Shown here: positions 24,396 through 34,146 of the stretch, piece after piece
Layout of the letters: the number at the start of each line of letters is the position of its first letter
Position numbering within the stretch: the first letter of the stretch is position 1
NCBI GenBank assembly: GCA_027257055.1
Contig: JAPVLO010000138.1
Location: 5,394,001 to 5,458,000, forward strand
Direction: 5' to 3'
Length of the DNA: 64,000 nucleotides
From: Cephalopachus bancanus
Taxonomy: Eukaryota; Chordata; Mammalia; Primates; Tarsiidae
Notes under the pieces: model-generated
What the model saw: only the letters and a program-made list of their open reading frames with translations
Databases searched by the model: none
What the model was told of the DNA's origin: nothing
Position numbers and translations under genes: made by a program

Positions 24396-25900
24396 AGAAG
24401 AGGTGGTCACCTCCTCAAGTTCATAGGTATCAATGTAAGGACACAAGGATTATGAAAAATCCTGGAAATATGACACCACCAAAAAAAAAAAACAACAAAT
24501 AAAGTTACATGTTACATGGTCTAGTGAAACCACTGACTAGACTCTGCCCTCAGATAAAGCTGCTGACTGAACTCTGTGATCACTTCTGATTATGCAGGAT
24601 TGTAAGTTGTTTTCACTAGCTGGGTAGTACTGTTGTTTGGCATCTATTTTTGGGCAGGGTAGTGTGTTGGATTCAGAGACTAGGTGAGGTCTTGGGTGCT
24701 ACTTGGTCATACAGGGTGTGTAGCACCAGAGACTATACTCCACAGTTATATGTAAACTTGGGCTTGCCTTCTAGCCTATGGTAGGTTTAATCTGAACACC
24801 AAGGCTTGCTGAAGTTTCCATCCAGTATCTGGGGTTGTGTAGCACCAGATGCTCCCTCTGTGGGTAATTGCTAACCTGCAGTTGTCTCTTGGTTTGGGAA
24901 AGACTTAACAAAACTTAACATCAAGGCTGTGTGGGGAAGCTGGCTAGGCCTTGAGCCTGGTAGATGTGAGGACTGTATTTTCTGCAATGTGATGCTACTG
25001 GCTAGTATCTGATGTGATATCTCCATTGGTCCATATGCAGAGCAATGGACACGACTTACATGCTGGTCAGTGTGAGCACCACTGCCAATTTTTGTTTCCA
25101 ACTGACCCAAGGTGGTTTTACTCTGCCAGGACTCAATGTTTTCTGTGGGACAAGATAAGGATGAGCCTTCTGTGACAGAATCATGGGAAAGCTGAATATC
25201 TTCCTCCAACTCATTCTCTCACTGTAGAAGCCATGAATCCAGGAGAATCCTCTGTGTGGCACTTTGCTGGATTGAAGGCAGGGCAGTGTGGTCAGCAAGA
25301 ACCATTATTTTTTATTCCTTGATTTTCTGAGGGTTAAGGTATTGTCTCACTTCTTAGTTGTGGGACTATTTCTTCTTCCTCTTTCTTCTTCCCCACTTCC
25401 TCCCTTTTTTCTCTTTCTCTCTTTTTATACTCTGTGTATAGTTGCCTGTAAGTTTCGTTGGGCAGGAATCCTTTAGCAGTAAATAAAATTAGAAATCGTG
25501 AAATCAGGATCTTTGTATCTGAACATCTCTTTTGTGTTTTTCAGTTTCTTGGCATTAGGACTCACACCTTTTTTATCTGTCATATCTCAGCTCATGCCTT
25601 TGGTTTAAGCCACTGTCCAAATCAGGATAAGGCAATAGGCTGGAGTGGTAAAGCAGAGCTTCCTCAATGGTCAGAGTCTAGAGTCTATATTTTATTTGCT
25701 GGTACTCTTAGGGAAAAGTTAATATTTTTTTCAGTTAGGGTGTTTAGAACAAAAAAAGACGAGAGCAGTCTGGCAGAACAGATTTCTCCATTCTATTGGT
25801 TCTTTTGGGGTTCCAGGCTTAGCTGCCACAGTAATTCTCTCTTCCTAACCTTTGCAAACACAAACTTTGATGTTAAGGTAAGGCAGAAAATTTGATTTTT
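24396..25900 (-). mobile_element. L1 5' UTR-like region, antisense
   Basis: Read on the minus strand, it resembles an old L1 5' UTR: a CCAGAGGATTCTCCTGGATT-like phrase near 25230-25260, a G-rich and purine-rich upstream part (the pyrimidine tract at 25362-25430), and 'acttgaggaggtgaccacc' near 24405. It may belong to the L1 at 19421-23954 with ORF1 lost, or to a separate element. The 145-codon plus-strand frame at 25458-25895 shows no motif and probably has no function. Confidence 0.55.
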
Positions 25901-26442
25901 ACAATCTTTAGGATGCATTCAATATGAGTTTTAGATGTCACAACTTAATGGCCAAATGCAAAAAAATGTATCTTTTAAAAAAGGTTTTGTTTTAAGGTGG
26001 CCTTTCTTTTTCCAGATGGAAAAGCTTGGGTTACGGCTTGATGCCTTTCATGGGAGGACCCTGTTGAATCCTGGGAAAGAAAGCCAGCACTCCAATACTC
26101 TGATGTTTTCCTACTATTGGATATTGAATTGAGGCAGGCACACATTACAGTCTACAACTTGCTTAACAAACTGCTTCCTTGTCTTAGAACAATTATTTTT
26201 TTCCAGCATTGTATAGAGAAGTCTTCACTGACTTCTAGTTCAACTTGAACAACTACCTTTATGTTTTAGGACTTAAAATTTTCACTCTCCTTTTTTGGTA
26301 TATATAAATATATAGCCTTCCTAGCATTTCCTGGATTATATCCTTTCAATTTCCCAACTTGAAGAAAAGGTCGTTTTGCTTTGACAGTTCCATCAGAATA
26401 GTCTTGGAGGGATCTACCCCTAGATCAATCACAATGAGGTGT
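25901..26442. other. unique stretch
   Basis: No gene or confident repeat. Ends at the left target copy of the next Alu (26443-26456). Confidence 0.5.
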
Positions 26443-26456
26443 AGAAATAGTACACA

Positions 26457-26746
26457 TAGCCGGGCTCGGTGGCTCAGCCTATAATCCCGCGCCTTTGGGA
26501 GGCTGAGGTGAGTTGATTGCCTGAGCCCGCGGGTTCGAGACCTGCCTGGCAACTTGGCAAGACCTCATCTCTACAATAAATCAAAAATTAGCCGGGCGTG
26601 GTGGCGCACGCCTGTAGTTCCAGCTACTTGGAAGGCTGAGGTGGATGGATCGCCAGAGCCCAGCAGGTCAAGGCTGCAGTGGCCGGGAGCGGCCACTGCA
26701 CTCCAGTCTGGACGACAGAGTGAGACTCCAACTCAAAAAAAAAAAA
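26457..26746 (+). repeat. young Alu with perfect target duplication and perfect right-arm hairpin
   Basis: GCCGGGCTCGGTGGCTCAG to GAGACTCCAACTC and an A-run. Identical AGAAATAGTACACA copies lie at 26443-26456 and 26747-26760. The right arm has a perfect 11-bp inverted repeat: TGCAGTGGCCG at 26675-26685, loop GGAG, and CGGCCACTGCA at 26690-26700. Confidence 0.97.
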
Positions 26747-26816
26747 AGAAATAGTACACAGTCAGTAGTCATGTTTGGGTCTTTTTGTAATAACCTCTCT
26801 ATAGAGTAAAACTCAT

Positions 26817-27129
26817 AGCCGGGCTCGGCGGCTCAGTTTGTAATCCCAGCTCTTGGGAGGCCAAGGTGAGTGGATTGCCTGAGTCCGTGGGTTCGAGACC
26901 CACCTGGGCAACTTGGTGAGACCTCATCTCTACAATAAATCAAAAAATTAACCGGGTGTGGTAGCATGTGCTTGTAATTCTGGCTACTTGGAAAGCTGAG
27001 GCGAAAGGATCGCCGGAGCCCAGCTGGTCTAGGCTGCGGTGGCTGGGAGCGGCCACTGCACTCCAGTCTGGGCTACAGAGTGAGACTCCAACTCAAAAAA
27101 AAAAAACAAAAGAAAGAAACAACAACAAC
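26817..27129 (+). repeat. Alu, sense, tail rich in CAA/AAAG
   Basis: TAGCCGGGCTCGGCGGCTCA to GAGACTCCAACTC, then an A-rich tail with AAAG and CAA units. The target duplication AAAACTCAT lies at 26808-26816 and 27130-27138. It is head-to-tail with the Alu at 26457, only about 70 bases downstream. Right-arm hairpin form. Confidence 0.95.
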
Positions 27130-27138
27130 AAAACTCAT

Positions 27139-27831
27139 GTCCTCTGGTGGGGTTGAGGAGAAACAAAAGCCTGTTTTTAATCTCTTCCTGCAGCTCCACT
27201 ATCAGAGATAACTACTGTCTCTAATTCCTAAGATTTGATCTCCCATTGTAGGCTTAGTTTTCAGCTCTCTCAAGTTGTTTACAAGTTTTGTTGTTGCTGT
27301 GTCTCATTCTCTTTGTTCTCGAGCATTCATGCCTTTAATGTAATTTTTAAAATGGTCTGCTCTCATTTTATTGCAGACTTAGAGAAAGTATGTGCAAAAT
27401 TATATGTTATCTGTAAGTTTCACACTCTATATGAAGCCTCATTTTACCTTGGCCTTCAAAATACCTGCAACTGATGTGGTCCCAGCTCAAGTTTATGCTG
27501 TTACTTTGATGAGATTACATTTTCACTTCATCATTGTTGTTCTTTAGATCAAAAGCTATACACTTAATTTTCAGGTAAACCGCTATAATGGTAGAATTCA
27601 GACAAAAGACAATTATTTCCTTTTAAATTCTCAATTATGGGAAATTTGTTCATAATTTCATGTCATCATCACTTTCTAGTGATATGAATAACTTGACTAT
27701 TGACTTATAATGGGATTAGCTAGATTTTTCTCTACTTTTTGTTTTTAGTGTTAACTTTGGAGGAGAAAAAGATCTCTTCTCTGAAAGAACCATATTGCTT
27801 CATACAATAAAATGTTTTATATATATATATA
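27139..27831. other. unique AT-rich stretch
   Basis: No gene or confident repeat. A short (TA)n run lies at 27818-27831. Confidence 0.5.
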
Positions 27832-27905
27832 TTTTTTTTTTTTTTCTTTGAGAAAGTGGGATTTATTGAGAGGACAGAAAAGCTCCCACAGTGGGAAGGG
27901 ATGTG
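27832..27905 (-). mobile_element. LTR R-region with A-tail, antisense
   Basis: On the minus strand: CTTCCCACTGTGGGAGC, CTGTCCTCTCAATAAATCC, CACTTTCTC, AAAG, then a run of 14 A's. The AATAAA signal (complement at 27862-27867) lies about 17 bases before the A-run. The same block, without the A-run, occurs at 50700-50750. An A-tail right after an LTR poly-A site suggests a reverse-transcribed copy of an LTR-terminated transcript. How far the copy extends beyond 27905 is unknown. Confidence 0.6.
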
Positions 27906-28221
27906 AGGAGGTTGCCCTATATCTTTTAATATTGAAAAATGTGTCACAATTTTGACAATGCTAACAAAGATTTTAGTAAGAGGAAAGAGGAGATATTTGT
28001 AATTCATGTTGCTATGCAGCAAGAAAAATTCCAATCCTGGAGCTCGTACTGTTGAAAACACTGCTGTATAGTGACAGAGGTTATCTTGTTTCCTGAATAT
28101 GATACACCTAATAAACTACACCGGCAAATAATAAGAATACCAAGAAATGACCTTGATGACTAACTTTTATTTCTTCCTCATTCTTGATACTGGTTCCTTA
28201 GCTTTTATTTTTGCCTAAATC

Positions 28222-28390
28222 TCGTGTTTATATATTGGAATTACCTGCAGGCTCTGAACAAATATTGAGGCTCTGATCCCAAACCAGAACAATTAAATTG
28301 GAATTTCTAAGGATGGCATCTGGACAGCAGTACTTTGTTATCCTCTAGAGGTGATTATATTATGTAGGCAGAAGTGAAAACTACTGATCT
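28222..28390 (+). repeat. MER20-type hAT-Charlie element
   Basis: The order TTGGAATTACCTGCAGGCTC, 'tgaggctctgatcccaaacc', 'ttggaatttctaaggatgg', 'gcatctggacagcagtactttg' and 'gtgaaaactactgat' follows the layout of the MER20 family, without clear terminal repeats. Confidence 0.6.
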
Positions 28391-28790
28391 CTCTTTACGT
28401 CATATAAGAACATGAAAATGAGTATATCCTTCTGCCCCTTTGATGGTATATCTGACTTTGACACCCCACTATAACTTTGCCTCAGAATCTGTGAAATCCG
28501 TACATTCTAAATATTCATCATTATTTTGTTTATAGACCTAACATCAAGGAATGTTAACATTTAAACATATGGAGTCCTAAAATATGAAGAGGATATAAAA
28601 GAATTTTGCTTTTGTGCAGTTCTTAAAATATAAAACCTGTTTTGAACTTTCTCTGTAACCAAGCCAGAAGACTATGTGAAGACTGGGTTACTCAAGGTGA
28701 GGCAGGGTAACTAGTACAGGATAGACATGGATAGATACATTTTCCATAGGTAGGTATTAGGAAGCATTCAGACATTTTTATAATTACATT
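28391..28790. other. unassigned stretch before an LTR
   Basis: Nothing recognised. The 5' edge of the following LTR might lie within it. Confidence 0.4.
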
Positions 28791-29500
28791 TTACTGCAAG
28801 TCCGGCTGGAGGCCTACCTCACCCCCTCAGACACTCAAAAGAAAATCCCATCAGATAGGACAGCCCAACCTTTCAGCTCATAATCACTAAAAACCCTCTA
28901 GGTTACCTGTTGAAGGTAAAGGCCTCAATCCCACTTCCTAGCTGATCAAAGCCATAGAAATGATATAAGACCACCCCTCCTCCCACCAGAGGCAGAGAGG
29001 GCACCTGTGCTCTACCCTCATTAGCACATCAATCACTAGGTAGCTATCTCTAGCTTGTAGTAGAGAGCAAAAGTGCAATTATTCTTTTTTTTTTTTTTTG
29101 AATCGGAGTCTCATTCCGTCCCCCAGGCTAGAGTGCAGTGGCATGATCACGGCCACCCCAGGGTGGACCCACTCTGGCGATCCTTCCGCCTCGGCCTCCC
29201 AAGTAGCGGGAACTAAAGATGCGTGCTACCATGCCCAGTTAATGTTTGATTTATTGTAGAGACCAGGTCTAGCCAATTTGCAGGGGCTGGTCTTGAACCC
29301 GTCGGCTCAGGCAAACCACTCGCCTCGGCCTCCCAAAGTGCTGGGATTACAGGCTGAGCCACTAAACTCAGGTACAATTATTCTTTTTGAGAAACTTGCC
29401 CATGTCAGGTCTTTCTTCCATGGATATTCCTTTTTCCTTCTCTTCTTCTCGCTAATAAACTCTGTTTTAAAACTTTGCTAGTCACTCCAAAACTCATTTT
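28791..29500 (+). mobile_element. class I ERV solo LTR, split by an Alu
   Basis: GATATAAGACCACCCCTCCT looks like the promoter region, and CTCGCTAATAAACTCTGTTT followed by TAAAACTTTGC like the R/U5 region with its poly-A signal. This layout is typical of gammaretrovirus-like LTRs. No coding part is attached. An Alu at 29089-29374 interrupts it. Ends approximate, family not identified. Confidence 0.5.
29089..29374 (-). repeat. Alu, antisense, inside an LTR
   Basis: A T-run, GAATCGGAGTCTCATTCCGT to ACTAAACTCAGG. The target duplication CAATTATTCTTTT lies at 29076-29088 and 29375-29387. The right arm has the long form. Confidence 0.93.
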
Positions 29501-30307
29501 AGTTTTGAGCCAAAGACTCCATGGGTTTTGCCCCACACCCCACCCAACCTCTGGGTGGGTGGGTTGTTTTGAATTAATGTATGACCATTCTTTTACATAG
29601 CAGGCAAGTGCTTTATAATACTGTATGTCATATCTCCAATTTTTTTTCCTTTACTGTATTAGTTTTGGAGTTTCCAGATAAGAAACTATTTTTTTTTTCT
29701 TATCTAACGTGTACTGTTGGTTACCTACGAGTGTCAGGGCATTAAAAGTACTATTGCAAATACTAAGTCATGAAAAGTTGAAGATTTTGGAATCGGGATT
29801 AATTTTTGGAAGAAAATATTATACATCATAGAATGTCAAAAAAAGATAAAGATCTCTCAAAGAAAGACTTTCTTGTTAAGTGCTGTTTTTGTGAAATGTT
29901 GGTCATTATGGTGATAGTAGAAACAGAATTCATTCATTTATCCAATATTCAATTATTTATTTAAAACATCTATTTGAGCCTACTATGTGACAAACAATAT
30001 GTTAGACATTTTAAAGAGGGAGCCAGATTGACAGAGATATTATGATAATGAATATGAAAATGTGTATGTATTGATTTGTATGTGAAAAATATTTGAATGA
30101 CACTTAAGAAGAGATAAGTCTCTATCTAATGATATTTCCTTATAAGATGGTTAAAAAAAGTCTCCTAGGATTCTCTAGCCAGAATGATCTCTATCTTTTC
30201 TACTATATTATTTAGGTCCCTAAGATAGCTACAAAATAAAGACTGACTCTGGTGGTTACTTAGTCTTTGATTCCCTGAGAATCACTGGTAAATTAGGCTT
30301 TAACAAG
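29501..30307. other. stretch with a possible ancient repeat
   Basis: No gene. Around 29935-30090 (CATTCATTTATCCAATATTC, 'gagcctactatgtgacaaac') there is a resemblance to the old repeat noted at 2185, too weak to claim. Confidence 0.4.
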
Positions 30308-30440
30308 TTTTTTTTTTTTTTTTTTTTGGTAAAGATGAGATTTCTCTATGTTGCCCACGCCGGTTGTGAACTCCTGGGCTCAAACGATCCTCCCACCTTG
30401 GCCTCCCATAGACGAGGCATGAGCCACTGAGCCCAGCCAC
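30308..30440 (-). repeat. free left Alu monomer, antisense
   Basis: A T-run, GGTAAAGATGAGATTTCTC, 'ctcctgggctcaaacgatcc', GAGCCACTGAGCCCAGCC. Only the left arm is present, so it is a FLAM-type monomer or a half-lost Alu. Confidence 0.85.
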
Positions 30441-30876
30441 CTCTGCTTTTTGAATCCTTTAGTTATCTCCACTTTTTAAATTGCTCCTAAATCCTCAACC
30501 TTGCCTTGTTTATCCCAGTTGAGGCTGTGGGTTTTTTTCACCATGTATTTTTCATATTTCTTAGATAATTCAGGCTTATTTGGGGGTGCTAACCATAGAT
30601 CCAAGACCAGAAGTGATATCTTTATATGTTTCAATCAATTTTGGAACTGCTATGAATTGATTTTTATCTGTATTAACCCCGTGATTCTTATGAACCTTAA
30701 GCTATTTCACTAACTTATACATACTTTGCAGATAACCTATACTTTTACTCTGGAAGCATCATGCTCATTATTTTCACAAATGATTATTATAATATTGAAA
30801 ATTAATATTAGATAAAAATCTAATTGCTACATAATATTATTAAGCTTTAGATGGGTGTTAAAATTATTCCTTTAGA
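30441..30876. other. unique stretch
   Basis: No gene or confident repeat; a 70-codon frame at 30501-30713 has no motif. Confidence 0.5.
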
Positions 30877-31085
30877 CACTGGTTCTCATTCAGGGGAAAT
30901 TTTGCTCACCAGGAGATGTTTGACAGTAGGTGGAGACATTTTTTTGATTGTCATGACTAGTAAGTACTATTGGCATCTGGTAAGTAGAGGGTAGAAGTTC
31001 TGCTAAACATCCTATAATGCATAGAACAGACCATAAAAAAGTATTATCCAGCCTCAAATATCAATAGCATAGCTAAGAAGCCCTG
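30877..31085 (+). repeat. MER5A hAT-Charlie element, near complete
   Basis: CACTGGTTCTCATTCAGGGG, 'ttgacagtaggtggagaca', TTGATTGTCATGACTAGTAA, 'ctgctaaacatcctataatgc', ending CTAAGAAGCCCTG. This is the MER5A layout end to end. The flanking 8-mers are CCTTTAGA and TCTTAAAA, a poorly kept duplication. Non-autonomous, fossil. Confidence 0.88.
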
Positions 31086-31787
31086 TCTTAAAATAATTCC
31101 AAGAAAAAACCCATATTGTTGAATTTTTAATGTATGCTTGAAAGTCATGGCACTATAAATTTTATCTAGGGAAAAGATAATTTAAAAGCATTTATGCTTT
31201 CAGTCTTCTTTCCTTTACACATTAATGTATTCCTTCTAAAGCTCTAAATTGAGTAGGTTAAGTGATTTCCCTTCTAAAATGTTCAACTACCTATAACCAC
31301 GAGTGCTTCTCTTAAGTGCAAGTGCAAGCTGTCTTCTCAGCAAGGTATGCCAGATTCAGTTATTAAGAAAATGAATACCCTGTAGATAAAATATGTTCCC
31401 ATTTCAAAATAAATTACACATTTAGAGGAAGCTGCAGCAATTTAAAAATATGTTTCTTCTGTACAAGTTAAAATTCTATTTCTGTGTTCACTGTATAGTT
31501 TCACCACTAATACCTAGGTTTGATTTCTAGATTTGTAAGGGAATGCCAATGTATGTGAACACATGTGCTCTCTAGAGTGCAAATGTCTGCGCTGATACAT
31601 ACGTCTCTGCATATTTAGGTAGAGTTTATGCACACGACACTTCTAGATTTTACTGGGGACTAAGATAATTCCTTTTCAAAAATATTGTGATATTGCGAAA
31701 GACACAGCCATATCTGTACTTTTGTGAGAAAAACATTTTATTGTTGAATATTTATATTAGGATTATGTGTCACATAGCCTAATTATT
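31086..31787. other. unique AT-rich stretch
   Basis: No gene or confident repeat. Confidence 0.5.
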
Positions 31788-32048
31788 AGAAAGCCCTTCT
31801 AATAATAGAATTGACACATTATGAGCGAACCAAGGTTATAGCAGAGGAATTCAGCGGGAGCTGTGACTATATCAAAACTGGACCTTATCCTACATTTTTA
31901 GCTTATGTGAGAAAATTTCTATGCTTTTAAAGCCTGTTGGAGTGATGCTTTCTATTACTTGTAGCCTAATTAACAGAATGTTAGAAATTCTCAATCCTCT
32001 CCTCTTTTAAAAAAAATCATATCTGCTGACATTTTCTATAATTTCTGC
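31788..32048 (+). repeat. unknown repeat, copy 1
   Basis: Matches 32785-33049 over about 260 bases (estimated 75-80%), including the identical run ACAGAATGTTAGAAATTCTC and the shared phrases CCAAGGTTATAG and TTCTATAATT. I do not recognise the family. Confidence 0.85.
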
Positions 32049-32074
32049 TCATGAAATTGATAAAACAGCATGAA

Positions 32075-32280
32075 ACCATCTCTTCTTGAAGCCTTTTCTG
32101 ACTCTTCCAGTTTTGAGTACACCCTTAGCCTCCCAGGTCTGCCACTGTTAATCTACTTGTAGATTGTTTCTAAATGTCTGTTTGTGAGCTGTCTTCCACA
32201 AGTGACTGTGAATTTTTTCACTCTCAGCCTGTCGCACTGCCTGGCATAATGTAATACATCAGTGCGTTGACCTATGCTAT
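32075..32280 (+). repeat. L2 LINE 3' fragment, sense
   Basis: CTTCTTGAAGCCTTTTCTGA, 'gtctgccactgttaatctac', 'gtgaattttttcactctcag' and GTCGCACTGCCTGGCATAAT follow the 3' part of L2. Diverged. Confidence 0.65.
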
Positions 32281-32784
32281 AACGCGATAGCTTCTAAAAC
32301 AAAAGTAAGCTCCATGTTAACAGAAGGCCCTGTTTGTTGTTTTGTTTGTTTGTTTGTTTGTTTTTTTAGTCAGTCTTGTTCCAGGGCTATATAAGTGTTT
32401 TATCATGTGAGTTAGAGGTGAGCATCTTGCTTACCTGTCTTCAGTCTCCCTCATTTTCAAAAAGGATCCCATTCTTGTTCATGTAGCCATCTAACCCCCG
32501 ACAGCCCGTATGACAAGAGAAGAGATCACACGTGCAGCTACAAAGCTTGTGTGGTCTAGTAGGTCAGTGTTGGGAAATCCATCTCCTTTCTAAAGAGTGG
32601 TTCAGGAATCCATGATTCAACTCCAGCACTTAGGATTTTTTTTTTTGGCGGCTTGGAGCTGCTAATTATTACTTGGAAGAAATATCCCCCGGTCTTAGCA
32701 GACAGGATGTTTTTCTTCCCTGCTACACATGAACAAGATGCATGCTGCCTCAGTTTGCAGAAGGCAGTCATCTTGCTACTGGGG

Positions 32785-33049
32785 AGAAAGCCTTTCTAAG
32801 AATAGAATTCACACAGAAAACAGGAGAGCCAAGGTTATAGAGGAGGAACAGAGCAGGAGTTGTGAATATACCATACCTGGAGCTTACTGCTACCTTTTTA
32901 GATCACAAGAGACTATGTCTATGTTTCTGAAGTCTTTTGGAGTGGTGCTTCCATTACTTGTAACCTAACTAACAGAATGTTAGAAATTCTCAATCTCCTC
33001 CTCTTAAGAAAAATCATTCATATCCGTTGACATTTTTCTATAATTCAGG
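32785..33049 (+). repeat. unknown repeat, copy 2
   Basis: Second copy of 31788-32048, same orientation, 997 bases downstream. The sequences beyond both ends do not match, so the unit ends are roughly those given. Confidence 0.85.
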
Positions 33050-33380
33050 CTATAATCACCCATCACACGTTCAACTTTTTTCTCTTCTCTATATTGTCTC
33101 TTGCTATACGTCACAATTTCTGTTCATATCTTTCTTCTTACTTTGAACCCTACTGACAGTTGCCTTTAGTTTCTGAATTTTCCCCATGTGAATTAGTGAG
33201 ACTTCTTTAAAACAGTTAAATTCCCTCTGTAAGAGAAATTTCAGTGCTAATTGTTAAGACATGAGCATTTTCACATGTTCTCAAGCTTACCGTCCACACT
33301 GAGGATGAGAGAGATTACAGAATGCTAGAAGCAGTGTCACACAGTGGATAGCCAATTGGGTCTGGAGTTACTCTGTTTTC

Positions 33381-33702
33381 TTTTCTTTTTTCTTTTTCTT
33401 TTCTTTTTTTTTTTGAGTTGGAATCTCATCCTGTCATCCGGGCTAGAATGCAGTGGCATGCTCACGGTCACCACAGCTTTGACCTGCTGGGCTCAGGTGA
33501 TCCTTCCATCTCAGCCTTCCAAGTAGCTGAAACTGCAAGAACATACCACCACACCCGGCTAATTTTTGGCTTTATTGTAGAGACGAGATCTCACCAAGTT
33601 GCCCAGGCTGGTCTCGAACCCCTGGGCTCAGGAAATTCTCTTGCCTCCACCTCCCAAAGTGCTGGGATTACAGGATTACAGGCATGAACCACCGTGCCCA
33701 AT
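33381..33702 (-). repeat. Alu, antisense, inside a MIR
   Basis: A CTTTT-rich tail in reverse, GAGTTGGAATCTCATCCTGT, to CACCGTGCCCAA. The target duplication TTACTCTGTTTTC is identical at 33368-33380 and 33703-33715. A short internal repeat, GATTACAG twice, lies near 33666-33680. Confidence 0.95.
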
Positions 33703-33783
33703 TTACTCTGTTTTCAAATGCTGGCCTCACTACTTAGTGTCCTTGGGTGAGTTACTACACCTCAGTTTCATCATCGGAACAGG

Positions 33784-34013
33784 GGTAGGCAAACAATGGT
33801 CCACAGGAAACATACAGTCCACCATCTGTTTTTGTTTTTTTTGAAAAAAAAAATTACTGGAATATAACCACACTTCCTTGGTTATGTGCTGTACATTCAG
33901 CTTTTGCATCATAGTAGCAGTTGGGTAGCTGTGGCAGAGCCAGTAATGCTGGCCAAGTCTAAACTATTTATTATTTGGCCATTTCCCAAGAAGGTTTGCT
34001 AACTCCTGATCTA
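33784..34013 (-). repeat. hAT-Charlie element (MER58-like) inside a MIR, antisense
   Basis: Starts CAGGGGTAGGCAAACAATGG and ends AGGTTTGCTAACTCCTG, so the terminal inverted repeats CAGG.GT and ACTCCTG are present. The right flank ATCTAGAA fits the nTCTAGAn target preferred by Charlie elements; the left flank CATCGGAA is a diverged copy. The interior GTAGCAGTTGGGTAGCTGTG matches the family. Confidence 0.75.
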
Positions 34014-34146
34014 GAAAATTGCCTTAAAAAGGGCGCAAATAGATTGTCGTGAGGTTTAAATGAGATAATGCACACAGATAGTTGGTAGAACTGGCATGTA
34101 GAATCCTGCAATGGACATTAGCTGTCATTATTGTTGTGGTTAATAA

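Larger units (their letters stand above)
33325..34146 (+). repeat. MIR SINE split by an Alu and a hAT element
   Basis: Three MIR pieces in order: 33325-33380 (CACACAGTGGATAGCCAATT, 'gggtctggag'), 33703-33783 ('cactacttagtgtccttggg', CCTCAGTTTCATCATCGGAA) and 34014-34146 ('gtcgtgaggtttaaatgaga', 'gcacacagatagttggtaga'). Joined, they follow one MIR. The Alu has a 13-bp target duplication inside the MIR. The hAT element sits between the second and third pieces. Confidence 0.85.

Noticed and set aside
25458..25895. 145-codon plus-strand frame
   Set aside because: It lies in L1 5' UTR-like sequence read in reverse, with no motif and no sign of exon structure.
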